From Pseudonocardia sp. C8 (lineage in GTDB: Bacteria; Actinomycetota; Actinomycetes; Mycobacteriales; Pseudonocardiaceae), in the NCBI RefSeq assembly GCF_014267175.1, contig NZ_JACMTR010000002.1:4861501-4925500 (forward strand): 64,000 bases of DNA. Reading direction: 5' to 3'. The notes beneath the pieces were generated by a model that had not been told where the DNA came from, searched no databases, and was given only the letters and a program-made list of their open reading frames with translations. Shown piece after piece: positions 42,472 through 50,879 of the stretch. A program made the position numbers and the translations under genes. Position 1 is the stretch's first letter; every line of letters begins with the position of its first letter.

Positions 42472-43020
42472 ATGGTGGAATTCCGCATCCACGACGAGCA
42501 CACCGCCCCACACGACGTGGCCCCCTCGCTGGAGCACGCCAAGCAGAGCTTCGGGTTTGTGCCGAATCTATACGGCGTGTTCGCCGAGTCGCCGCAGGCG
42601 TTCAACGCCTACCAGGCGCTCAGCGACCAGTTCCAGAACACATCACTATCCACACAGGCCAAACATGTCGTGTGGCTGGCAGCCAGCCGACAGAACTCCT
42701 GCCACTACTGCATGGCAGTGCACTCAGCGATGGCCCAGCAAGCCGGGGTGAATACCGACACCATCGACGCCCTGCGCAACGACAAGCCCATCCCGGACGA
42801 GTCGCTGGAGGCCGTGCGGCGCTTTACCCAGGCCGTGGTCGCCCATCAAGGCTTCGTGCCCGAGGACGAGACGCAGGCATTCCTTGCCGCCGGGTACAGC
42901 CAACGCCAGATCCTGGACATCGTGTTGGGCGTGGCGATGAAGACGCTGTCGAACTACACCAACCACTTCGCCAACACTCCGGTCGACGACGCGTTCCAGC
43001 CGCACACCTGGAACGCCTGA
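42472..43020 (+). CDS. AhpD/carboxymuconolactone-decarboxylase-family peroxidase-like protein
   Basis: The 182-residue all-helical protein has the AhpD-type redox centre SCHYCMAVHSAMAQQ (CxxC followed by His about four residues on). Members reduce peroxides or shuttle electrons. GAAAGGATCG precedes ATG 42472. Its position after a TetR regulator with paired Cys suggests induction by electrophiles or peroxide. A strong terminator follows. Confidence 0.82.
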   Translation: MVEFRIHDEHTAPHDVAPSLEHAKQSFGFVPNLYGVFAESPQAFNAYQALSDQFQNTSLSTQAKHVVWLAASRQNSCHYCMAVHSAMAQQAGVNTDTIDALRNDKPIPDESLEAVRRFTQAVVAHQGFVPEDETQAFLAAGYSQRQILDIVLGVAMKTLSNYTNHFANTPVDDAFQPHTWNA

Positions 43021-43023
43021 CCC

Positions 43024-43064
43024 ACCGGGGGTGGGGTGGCACGAACGCCCACCCCACCCCCGGT
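43024..43064 (+). terminator. Strong GC hairpin after the AhpD-like gene
   Basis: A perfect 16-bp stem pairs 43024-43039 (ACCGGGGGTGGGGTGG) with 43049-43064 around a short loop, four bases after the stop codon. No U run follows. Confidence 0.75.
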
Positions 43065-43106
43065 CCTCATCGGGCAAGCAGCCACGACCACAGGAGGCAG
43101 ATCCCC

Positions 43107-43805
43107 ATGCCCACCCGGCCTCGAACAGTGGCGTTCGACGTCGTGGAGACGCTGATGTCCCTGGAGCCTCTCCGGCCCCGATTCACCGAGGTGGGCCTGG
43201 CCCCGCAGCTGCTGGAGCGGTGGTTCGACCGGCTGCTGCGCGATGGCATGGCGTTGACCCTGGCCGGCGACTACGAACCGTTCCCGAACGTGGCCGCAGC
43301 GGCCCTGCAGACGCTGGCCCGCGGTGAACTCGACGATGAGGCCATCGCCCATGTGCTGACTGGCTTCGGTGACCTGCCTGCCCACCCCGACGTCGAACCC
43401 GCCATGCAGATCCTGGCCGACGCGGGGATTTCCGTGGCGTGCCTGAGCAACGGCACCGCCGAGACCACCACCCAGTTCCTGCACCGCAACAAGCTCGCCG
43501 ACTACGTTGATCAGGTCCTGAGCGTGGCCGATATCCACAGCTGGAAACCGCCAATGCGGGTCTACGAGCATGCGCTGAATGAGATCGGCCATGCCGCTTC
43601 CGAGGTCGCCTTGGTTGCCGTGCACGCTTTTGACTGCCACGGCGCGAAACGCGCCGGACTGACCACCGGCTGGGCCAGTCGGCTGGAAGGCCACTACGCC
43701 GACGTGTTCCTCCCCGCAGACGTCGTCGGGCAGGACCTCGTCGAGGTCGCTCGGCGACTCACGGCACTGGCCACCGTCCTGCCGGGCGACCCGACCCGGC
43801 CATAA
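43107..43805 (+). CDS. Haloacid dehalogenase type II (HAD superfamily)
   Basis: The 232-residue HAD protein has motif I FDVVETLMSLE (nucleophile Asp10), motif II VACLSNGTAETTTQF, a Lys in HSWKPPMRVYEHAL and motif III-type VALVAVHAFDCHGAKRAGL. This resembles 2-haloacid dehalogenases. In motif I the usual second Asp is Val-Glu, as in dehalogenases rather than phosphatases. GGAGG precedes ATG 43107. It is next to the broken haloalkane-dehalogenase-like gene, so the area may once have handled halogenated compounds. The following 43806-44081 is empty. Confidence 0.82.
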   Translation: MPTRPRTVAFDVVETLMSLEPLRPRFTEVGLAPQLLERWFDRLLRDGMALTLAGDYEPFPNVAAAALQTLARGELDDEAIAHVLTGFGDLPAHPDVEPAMQILADAGISVACLSNGTAETTTQFLHRNKLADYVDQVLSVADIHSWKPPMRVYEHALNEIGHAASEVALVAVHAFDCHGAKRAGLTTGWASRLEGHYADVFLPADVVGQDLVEVARRLTALATVLPGDPTRP

Positions 43806-44081
43806 GTAGCGGCTGCTGATTCCCCTTGTTTCGGATCGGGCGGCAGACGTGTGCACCTGCGCCGTCTGCGAGCAGGCGCACCGACTGGACGTCGCATCCG
43901 GACATCTCCCTCGACTCAGGTCCCGGCCGGCACCCGCACCGCCGACACCCCGCAGTCGCCCCGCGAAGCCTGCTCGCTAACGCGCCACGTCGGACAATGC
44001 TGACAACCAGGCTCGGTCTGTACCGGCAATCGAGCGAGCCGGGCAGCACGTCGCACCTGCTGCCAGGCCAACAGCCTAGGG

Positions 44082-44780
44082 TCACCGTGCGCTGGCCACG
44101 CCAGCTTGCGTCGCGGTGTCGAGATAAGCGTCGAGGCCGCGGATCATCAGGTCCAGGCCGATGTCGAACTGGGCATTCATGTCGCAGTCGCCGCAGACCA
44201 GCAGCGCGGTGCGGACCAGGTCGTCGGAGGCATCCGGGGACAGCATGTTGGTGATACGGCGAATGCGGCTCACCGCGTCGTCGCCGTCCGCGGAGTCCGG
44301 GTAGGCCAGTTCGGCAAGGGCATAGCCAATGGCGTACGGGAAGATCGTGCGCAGCAAGGCCACCGCACATTGTTCCGGGACGCCGCTATTGCGCATCACG
44401 GTCAGCAGGGCGCTGGAGATTTCCAGCGGGCGCTCGTGGATGGTTTGCCGGCTAGTCAGCAGCGAGGCCGAGCGGGGATGCTGATGGACGAGGTTCCGCA
44501 GGGCTGCCGCGAGCCGTTTGATGGCCTTCCGCCAGTCGGCGCTGGCCGGCTCAATGGGGATCTCCGCCCACAGCTGCTCGACGATCCCGTCGAGCAGATC
44601 GTCCTTGCTGGCCACGTGCTTGTACAGCGACATGGCCTTCACGCCGAGTTCCGCGCCGAGCTTGTGCATGCTCAGCGCATCGAGGCCGTGCTCGTCGACG
44701 TAGCGCACCGCGCTCGACAGCACATGGTCGCGGGTTAGGGGTGCGCGGGTCTGTTCACTGTTCGCCATCGCCACAGTCAT
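44082..44780 (-). CDS. TetR-family regulator (TetR_C type), divergent from P450
   Basis: The 232-residue protein has an N-terminal HTH (VLSSAVRYVDEHGLDALSMH...GVKAMSLYKHVASKDDL) and a C-terminal domain of the tetracycline-repressor class. It contains a pair of close Cys (VCGDCDMNAQ), a possible metal or thiol sensor that would fit a mercury-linked function. It is divergent from the P450-MerB operon over a palindrome-rich spacer. The alternative start is ATG 44768. Confidence 0.85.
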   Translation of the reverse strand: MTVAMANSEQTRAPLTRDHVLSSAVRYVDEHGLDALSMHKLGAELGVKAMSLYKHVASKDDLLDGIVEQLWAEIPIEPASADWRKAIKRLAAALRNLVHQHPRSASLLTSRQTIHERPLEISSALLTVMRNSGVPEQCAVALLRTIFPYAIGYALAELAYPDSADGDDAVSRIRRITNMLSPDASDDLVRTALLVCGDCDMNAQFDIGLDLMIRGLDAYLDTATQAGVASAR

Positions 44781-44841
44781 AGCTTACATCGTAGCCCTTG
44801 ACGTGATACACCGTAAGCTTATTCTGGATTACACCATAATC
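44781..44841. promoter_or_regulatory. TetR operator region for the P450 operon
   Basis: Half-sites AGCTTACATCGTA (44781-44793) and TACACCGTAAGCT (44807-44819) form a long inverted repeat with arms AGCTTAC-N3-GTA. A third element, GATTACACCATAATC (44827-44841), is itself a dyad (GATTA/TAATC). TTGACG lies at 44798-44803 between the arms. Binding by the divergent TetR would cover both promoters. Confidence 0.65.
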
Positions 44842-44858
44842 CCACGTTGGAGGCGATG

Positions 44859-46169
44859 ATGCCGACGTTCACTACTGCCCAGGCCCCTCCAGCCCTGGCC
44901 GACATCGACCCGGAACTGCACCACGTACTGACCGGTGGCGAGATCGCGAGCACAGCGGATCCCTACCCGCTCTACCGGACACTGCGACGCGACTACCCGG
45001 TCGCGGACATTTCCGGCGCCGTGTGGGTCTTCCGCTACGATGACGTGGCCACGGTGCTGCACAACCCGCAGATGTCCACCGACGACCGCAACTCGGCGGC
45101 ACACCAGGCCCAGCAGGCGCAAGGCGCGCTCTCGGCGCCGTATCTGGCGCAACTGGACGATCAGTCGTTCCTGCACCGCGATCCGCCGGAGCACACCCGG
45201 CTGCGCAAACTGGTCGCCAAGGGCTTCACCCCGCGCCGCGTCGACGCCCTGCGCGGATTCATCCAGCACTTCGTCACCGACGTACTCGACGAAGCAACCC
45301 GGCGCGGGCGACTCGATTTCGTGGACGAGCTGGCCTACCCGTTGCCGATCGCAGTGATCTGCGAGCTGATCGGCATTCCCGAAACCGACCGTGCGTTCGT
45401 CGCCTCATGGCCGCGCACCCAGCTGTGCTGCTCGTTCGAGTCCGGCAGCCTCAAAGCCGCCGCCGAGCTGGACCAGGCCGGCGAGGGTGCCCGGCAGGTC
45501 GAGGCCGACCGCATCCAGCAGCAGTTGCGGGACTACTTCGCCTGGCTGATCGACCATCGCCGCGAGAACCCCGGCAATGATCTGGTGTCCGCGCTGCTGG
45601 CGGCCGAGGCCGACGGTGGGCAGCTGTCGATCGAGGAGATCAACGCCACGCTGCGGCTGCTGTTCGTCGCTGGCTACGAGAACGCCGTCAACCTGCTCGG
45701 CCACGGCACGCTGGCCCTCCTGCGCCATCCCGATCAGTGGGCCGCGCTGCGCGAGAACCCGGCCCTGGCAGCGAGCGCCGTCGACGAGGTACTGCGCTAC
45801 GACGCTCCGTTCCAGTTCACCCGGCGCGTCGCCCTAGCCGACCTCGACCTCGGTGGCTACCGCATCGGCCGTGGCCAGCACGTGTTGGTCTGGATCGCTG
45901 CCGCCAACCGCGACCCGGCCCGCTTCGCCGATCCGGACACCTTCGACATCCACCGCAGCGACAACCGGAATCTGGCCTTCGGCAGCGGCATGCACGCCTG
46001 TCTCGGCGGGCCGCTGGCCCGGATGCAGGCCGAGATCACGTTCGTGGTCCTGACCCAACGTCTGGACAATCCGCGCCTGGACGCCGATCCACCCCGCTAC
46101 CGCCCGGATGTGTTCCGGTCGCTGGAGGCGCTGCCGATCAGCATCAGCCACCCACCCGCCGCAGCTTGA
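44859..46169 (+). CDS. Cytochrome P450
   Basis: The 436-residue soluble P450 has the heme loop FGSGMHACLGGPLARM (axial Cys about 381), the K-helix EVLR (about 310) and an I-helix AGYENAVNLLGHGT in which the usual acid-alcohol pair AGxET is AG-Tyr-Glu-Asn, an unusual substitution for the Thr that aids O2 activation. ATG 44859 has GGAGG five bases upstream; ATG 44856 is the alternative. It is followed 30 bp later by a MerB-like gene and controlled by a divergent TetR. The redox partner is not in the window. Confidence 0.9.
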   Translation: MPTFTTAQAPPALADIDPELHHVLTGGEIASTADPYPLYRTLRRDYPVADISGAVWVFRYDDVATVLHNPQMSTDDRNSAAHQAQQAQGALSAPYLAQLDDQSFLHRDPPEHTRLRKLVAKGFTPRRVDALRGFIQHFVTDVLDEATRRGRLDFVDELAYPLPIAVICELIGIPETDRAFVASWPRTQLCCSFESGSLKAAAELDQAGEGARQVEADRIQQQLRDYFAWLIDHRRENPGNDLVSALLAAEADGGQLSIEEINATLRLLFVAGYENAVNLLGHGTLALLRHPDQWAALRENPALAASAVDEVLRYDAPFQFTRRVALADLDLGGYRIGRGQHVLVWIAAANRDPARFADPDTFDIHRSDNRNLAFGSGMHACLGGPLARMQAEITFVVLTQRLDNPRLDADPPRYRPDVFRSLEALPISISHPPAAA

Positions 46170-46199
46170 GCACCCACCACACGAGACGGAGAAACGTCA

Positions 46200-46888
46200 T
46201 GGACGCCAATGACCGCAGCGCCGAGGACTTCTGGGCCACGGCGCGCACGCTGCTCACGAGGTTCGCCGCCCGCGGACATATCAGTGTCGGCCTGCACCTG
46301 GCCCGCCTGACCAATCTCGGAGAACACCCCGTGCCGATTGAACGTCTGGCCCAAGAGGTAGGCCGCCCGGCAGAGGAAACCGCGACCCTGGCGCAACAGG
46401 GACCTGGTGGGCATTGGGTACGGCTGAACGACGGTCAGATCACCCTGGATCTGTCGCAGCACACCGGCATGCTGCGGCGCCGGCTGCGTATCGGCCAGCG
46501 CAGCTTCCCGGTCAGCGGATGCGCCCCCGACGTGCTGCTGTGGGCGGCCGTGCTCGACGAACCTCTCACCATCGAGGAGACCTGTCCCGCCACGGGTGCC
46601 CCGATCCGGGTGGACCTCACCCCGGACGGTGTGGCTAGCCTCGACCCGGCGGAGGCAGTCGTGGGCTATCCGGCCCTGCCCGCGTTCGAGGAAATCGCCG
46701 CCATGCCCTCCGAGGAAATCGACGCGACCATCTGTACCCAGGGGCCGCTGTTCGCCTCCGCCGAGGCCGCCAGTACTTGGGTCGCCGACCATCCTGGCGT
46801 CCACGTCTTCGGCGTCCGGGACGCCTACGATCACCTGCGCGAGATCGCTCGCGCCCTTCTGGAAGCGGTCAGCCCGACCCCACAGTGA
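46200..46888 (+). CDS. MerB-like alkylmercury lyase, P450-linked copy
   Basis: The 229-residue protein has a winged-helix-like N-terminus and a MerB catalytic domain. The active-site set is retained: Cys-x-x-Asp in SGCAPDVLLW (compare WCAMDTL in the canonical copy at 49823) and the later Cys in ATICTQGPLFASAEAAS. MerB splits C-Hg bonds by protonolysis, releasing Hg(II). It is diverged from the merA-linked MerB and co-transcribed with a P450, so it may act on a different organometal or have another function. Confidence 0.8.
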
Positions 46889-46950
46889 TCCGGCTCCGGT
46901 CCCGTCCGTGGCCACCTCGCAGCCTAGGCAACGGCGACCACGGGTGAGTC

Positions 46951-47541
46951 TTAGTGGCTGGCGGAGTGCTCTCGGCCACAGCACTCTCCATCCTCCCGCG
47001 CCACGGCGGTGTGGCACGCGAGACGTCGGATACTCCACCACACCAGGAGAACGAAGAGTACGACCGTGCCCATGAGGATCACGGTCGCGTACGGGGCGAT
47101 GGTCTTCATCGTGGCGGTGGCACCGCCGGCACCGACACCGAACAGCGCGAGGACCGTGGACAGGACGGGGCTGCAGCACAGGCTGGGCACGAGGCTGGCC
47201 AAGAAGCCAAATCCCCCGAGGGCAGCCCGGCCGCTGGCACTGCGGCGAGCGGCGAGGGCTTGGCGCGCGGCATAGACCTGCACAGTGAGCACGGTGGCCA
47301 GCCCCAGGGCAAGCACAATGCTAAAGCTCCACTGCAGCCCGGTCAGATATGTCCAGTTGGACAGACTCAGGCGCCCGCTGGCTTCTTCGGAGGGCAGCAC
47401 CGTGGCGTAAACGGCGAAGCCGATGACAGCCAAGACCACCAACAGCACACGCGAGGGGCGATCACGGGCCAGACGAGCCAGCGCGGTGCTAGTGCTGACG
47501 GAGCGGGAACGTGCGGGGGTCGCGTGGGACGGCGAGGACAT
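46951..47541 (-). CDS. Putative mercury transport membrane protein (CC motif)
   Basis: The 196-residue protein has four to five membrane helices. A vicinal Cys pair sits in a helix (LVPSLCCSPVLSTVLALFGV), as in MerT/MerC-type Hg(II) importers, and the C-terminus ends with a Cys/His-rich GECCGREHSASH. AGGAG precedes ATG 47541. It is the last gene of the minus-strand operon with the ArsR-type regulator and a smaller CC protein, divergent from merA-merB. It is probably the importer feeding MerA. Confidence 0.75.
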   Translation of the reverse strand: MSSPSHATPARSRSVSTSTALARLARDRPSRVLLVVLAVIGFAVYATVLPSEEASGRLSLSNWTYLTGLQWSFSIVLALGLATVLTVQVYAARQALAARRSASGRAALGGFGFLASLVPSLCCSPVLSTVLALFGVGAGGATATMKTIAPYATVILMGTVVLFVLLVWWSIRRLACHTAVAREDGECCGREHSASH

Positions 47542-47583
47542 CACCACTCCTGATCAGAACGCGGACGGGCAAGAACGGGCGGA

Positions 47584-47853
47584 TTACGGCGCGGATGGTC
47601 GGTCATCATCGTGATTCCCGGGCAGACCTGAGCCGCCACCAGTGCTGTACCGCCCGCGGTGCCGGGCCCAGACCTGCCAGGCCACGACGAGCGCGGCGCC
47701 GAGGGCTGCGCCGATCACCCAGGGGTTCCGCAGCCACGCGCCGAGCACGCCGAGCGCCCCCGCGGCGATCAGAGCAGGGACGGCGCAGCACAACACCAGC
47801 AGTACGCCAAGGCCGATCGTCGCGAGCACGCCGCGCTTGTCCGTGGTGGCCAT
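47584..47853 (-). CDS. Small MerT-like membrane protein
   Basis: The 89-residue protein has two membrane helices, the first with a vicinal Cys pair (VLLVLCCAVPALIAAGALGV) typical of Hg(II) transporters. Its C-terminus is polar and His-containing. Its ATG overlaps the stop of the ArsR-type regulator (TAATG). It probably works with the next gene as a mercury uptake system. Confidence 0.72.
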   Translation of the reverse strand: MATTDKRGVLATIGLGVLLVLCCAVPALIAAGALGVLGAWLRNPWVIGAALGAALVVAWQVWARHRGRYSTGGGSGLPGNHDDDRPSAP

Positions 47854-48254
47854 TACGCGCCCCTGGTCGAAGTTTGCGCCTTGGCGGTGGAGGTGGCGTC
47901 GATGCGCTCGCAAGCTGCCAGCGCCGCGCAGTTGTCGGCCGCCAGCGCGCGGGCCAGCATCACCAACTCGGCCACCCGCGGGTCGGCCACCCGGTAGTAG
48001 CACCAGCGGCCCTCGCGGCGGGCATGGACGTAGCCGCAGTCGGCCAAACACGTCAGATGCGTGGAGGTCCGGCCCTGCGAGAGCCCGATGTGGGACACGC
48101 AGTCGCTGACGCTGCGCTCGCGGTCGAGCAGGAACTCCAGCAACCGCAGCCGGCTCGGATCGCCCAGCGCGCGGAAGAACTTCGCCACCGTGCCCACCTC
48201 GCCGCCATCACCGAGCAACCCGCCAGACCGGGCACTGTCCGCAGCCTCACTCAT
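47853..48254 (-). CDS. merR: ArsR/SmtB-family regulator of the mercury operons
   Basis: The 133-residue winged helix has FFRALGDPSRLRLLEFLLDR and a recognition segment LSQGRTSTHLTCLADCGYVH. Several Cys (VSDCVSH, TCLADC, RWCYY, NCAALAAC) could bind Hg(II). In Streptomyces the mercury repressor is likewise of the ArsR family rather than true MerR. It is divergent from merA; the 126-bp spacer contains the dyad TCGCC-AA-GGCGG at about 48287-48298 as a candidate operator. Confidence 0.85.
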   Translation of the reverse strand: MSEAADSARSGGLLGDGGEVGTVAKFFRALGDPSRLRLLEFLLDRERSVSDCVSHIGLSQGRTSTHLTCLADCGYVHARREGRWCYYRVADPRVAELVMLARALAADNCAALAACERIDATSTAKAQTSTRGA

Positions 48255-48380
48255 GCGGGGGTTCCTCCCAACCATCCTGTACATATTCGCCAAGGCGGAT
48301 ACTATGATGCCAGAATACATCCGGAAATACGAATACGACCAGGCGGGCGGGGTCCGCTCGCCACGAAAGGGGTGACCGGG

Positions 48381-49796
48381 ATGGTGTTCGATCTGGCGAT
48401 CATCGGGTCCGGGGGTGCCGCCTTCGCCGCAGCGATCGCCGCACGGCGCGAAGCCCGATCGGTGGTGATGGTTGAGCGCGGCACCGTCGGCGGCACGTGC
48501 GTGAACACCGGGTGCGTGCCGTCGAAGGCGTTGCTGGCCGCCGCCGAGGCCCGGCACGTCGCGCTCTCGGCCGACCGCTTCCCCGGTGTTCGGGCCAGTG
48601 CCGACGAGGTCGCCGTCGCCGAGCTGATCAAGGGCAAAGCCGACTTGGTGGCCGGGATGCAGCAGGACAAGTACACCGGTTTGGCCGCCGAGTACGGCTG
48701 GGAGATCCTCGCCGGCCAAGCTCGGTTCGTCGACGGTCCTGCGCTGGAGGTCGTCCTCGCCGAGGGCGGCACGCGTCGGATTGAGGCCGAGCACTACCTC
48801 GTCGCCACGGGATCGGCGCCGTGGACCCCGCCGGTGGACGGGCTCGACGAGGTCGATTACCTGACCTCCACCGCGGCCATGGAACTCAAAGCCCTGCCCG
48901 AGTCGATGCTGGTGGTCGGCGGCAACTACGTCGGGCTGGAACAAGCTCAGCTGTTCTCCCACCTGGGCACGCGCGTCGAGGTCGTGGAGATGCTGGATCG
49001 CCTGGCCCCGGCCGAGGAACCGGCGATCTCTGGCGCGCTCGCCGAGGTCTTCACCGGCGAGGACATCGGCGTGCGCACCGGCACGGTCCTCGCCCGCGTG
49101 AGCCGCGAGGACGGGCAGGTGGTCGCCGAGCTACGCGACGCGGACGGACACACCCACTGGCTGCGGGCCGACGAGCTGCTGATGGCCACCGGCCGCAAGC
49201 CCGTCACCGACGGGCTCGGTCTCGACCGTGTCGGGGTGAGCCTCGGTGAGCGCGGCCAGATCGTCACCGACGAGCAGCTGCGCACCGACAACCCGCGGAT
49301 CTGGGCCGCTGGGGATGTGACGGGGCACCCGCAGTTCGTCTACGTCGCCGGTGCGCACGGTGCGGTCGTGGTCGACAACGCCTTCCACCAGGCCGGGCGG
49401 ACGCTGGATTACCACCACCTGCCGCGGGTGACCTTCACCCGCCCCCAGGTCGCCGCCGCCGGTCTCACCGATGCCGAAGCCCAGGCGCAGGGCTGGGACT
49501 GCGAATGCCGCGTGCTGCCGCTGGAACACGTGCCCCGCGCGCTGGTCAATCGCGACACCCGCGGCCTGGTCAAGCTGGTCGCCGAACGCGGCACCGGGCG
49601 CCTGCTCGGCGCGCATGTGCTGGCCGACGGTGCCGGCGAGGTGATCGCCACCGCCGTCTACGCGCTGCACAACCAGATGAGTGTCTACGAGATGGGCGAG
49701 CTGTGGTGCCCGTATTTGACCATGGCCGAATCCCTCAAGCTCGCCGCGCAAACCTTCACCCGCGACGTGGCCAAACTTTCCTGCTGCGCCGCATAA
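48381..49796 (+). CDS. merA: Mercury(II) reductase
   Basis: The 471-residue flavoprotein has the FAD loop IGSGGAAFAAAIAARRE, the active-site disulfide GTCVNTGCVPSK (Cys about 41 and 46), the NAD loop VVGGNYVGLEQAQLF, AAGDVTGHPQFVYVA and the C-terminal Cys pair KLSCCAA (468-469) that hands Hg(II) to the active site. It reduces Hg(II) to Hg(0) with NADPH. There is no N-terminal HMA domain, as in Streptomyces MerA. The open frame extends far upstream, but ATG 48381 has the correct N-terminus. Confidence 0.93.
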   Translation: MVFDLAIIGSGGAAFAAAIAARREARSVVMVERGTVGGTCVNTGCVPSKALLAAAEARHVALSADRFPGVRASADEVAVAELIKGKADLVAGMQQDKYTGLAAEYGWEILAGQARFVDGPALEVVLAEGGTRRIEAEHYLVATGSAPWTPPVDGLDEVDYLTSTAAMELKALPESMLVVGGNYVGLEQAQLFSHLGTRVEVVEMLDRLAPAEEPAISGALAEVFTGEDIGVRTGTVLARVSREDGQVVAELRDADGHTHWLRADELLMATGRKPVTDGLGLDRVGVSLGERGQIVTDEQLRTDNPRIWAAGDVTGHPQFVYVAGAHGAVVVDNAFHQAGRTLDYHHLPRVTFTRPQVAAAGLTDAEAQAQGWDCECRVLPLEHVPRALVNRDTRGLVKLVAERGTGRLLGAHVLADGAGEVIATAVYALHNQMSVYEMGELWCPYLTMAESLKLAAQTFTRDVAKLSCCAA

Positions 49797-49822
49797 CCCC
49801 AACGCACAAAACAGAAAGGGCC

Positions 49823-50470
49823 ATGATCGTGGCCACCGAACGCGACCAGATTGCGTCCACACTGGACTCTGTCTTCCGGCCCGAAACCAGCGCGAGCGAA
49901 GGATGGCGCGGGCTCACGCTGCTGCGCCTGCTCGCCTGCGGCGAACCGGTAACCATCGAGGATCTGGCCGCCGCCCACGGCCAACCGGTGCGGGAGGTTC
50001 GCCGCGCTCTGGCGAGCACGCCGGACATCGAATACGACGAGGCGGGCCGGATCGTCGGCGCAGGACTCACTCTACGGCCGACCCCGCACCGCTTCGAGAT
50101 CGACGGGCGAGTGCTCTACACCTGGTGCGCCATGGACACCCTGGTCTATCCCCGGCTGCTCGGCCGACCCGCCCGCGTCACCTCGCCGTGCCAGGTCACG
50201 GGTATCCCGATTCACCTCGCCATCGACGACACCGGGGTGACCGACGTCGACCCACCTACCGCCGTTGTCTCTCTGGTCACCCCCGAGGACCTGACCTCCG
50301 TCCGCGCCGACTTCTGCAACCACGTGCACTTCTTCACCAGCCAACAGGCAGCACAACCATGGCTGGACGACGATCCCGACGCCTCCGTGCTGCCCGTCAC
50401 CGAGGCATACGACCTCGCACGAGGTCTCACTGCCACGTCGTGCCAGCAAGCCGACACCGAGGGCTGCTGA
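49823..50470 (+). CDS. merB: Organomercurial lyase
   Basis: The 215-residue canonical MerB has the catalytic Cys and Asp in LYTWCAMDTLVYP, and the second Cys in DFCNHVHFFTSQQAA. It releases Hg(II) from organomercurials for MerA, whose gene lies 26 bp upstream in the same operon. AGAAAGG precedes ATG 49823. The C-terminus has extra Cys (SCQQADTEGC). It is better conserved than the P450-linked copy. Confidence 0.92.
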   Translation: MIVATERDQIASTLDSVFRPETSASEGWRGLTLLRLLACGEPVTIEDLAAAHGQPVREVRRALASTPDIEYDEAGRIVGAGLTLRPTPHRFEIDGRVLYTWCAMDTLVYPRLLGRPARVTSPCQVTGIPIHLAIDDTGVTDVDPPTAVVSLVTPEDLTSVRADFCNHVHFFTSQQAAQPWLDDDPDASVLPVTEAYDLARGLTATSCQQADTEGC

Positions 50471-50879
50471 CCCACGCTGCAAGGGCAATCCGCCGCGTGC
50501 CGACACAGGATTGCCCGAAGCTCCTGGGGGGCACTCCGACTGCGGACATCCAGTAATGCCCGAAGAGGTACGTATCCATGCCGACGACCAGGTTCCAAGA
50601 TCTTGCTGAGCAAGTGGCAGTACCTGACTCCCTGGCAACACCACCGTCTGCGCCACCGCCTTGGGGAACAGAGTCGCCATGTCGGCCATCGTCGACGCAG
50701 CCCTTACCTGCGTTGAGCTTCAGCACTCCCAATCATGCCTACCCCGCCAGCAGCCACCTCCGCAGCATCCTCGCCCAGCTCACCTTCGGCGCAGCCCACG
50801 CCGCAATCACCGAGAGCGGCTGGACACACTCAGGCGCCACCGTCGGTGACAAGCACCGTAGGAGAACAGGAGCAGCATC
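50471..50879. other. 409-bp gap after merB
   Basis: No convincing gene, IS or RNA was recognised. One plus-strand frame (50578-50883) overlaps the next start but has Pro/Ser-rich, low-information sequence and is probably not coding. A good AGGAG ribosome site for the following flavoprotein lies at the right end (about 50868). Confidence 0.4.

Noticed and set aside
47511..48380. Long in-frame 5' extension of merA
   Set aside because: The extension is low-complexity and antisense to the ArsR-type and MerT-like genes; MerA homology begins exactly at ATG 48381.
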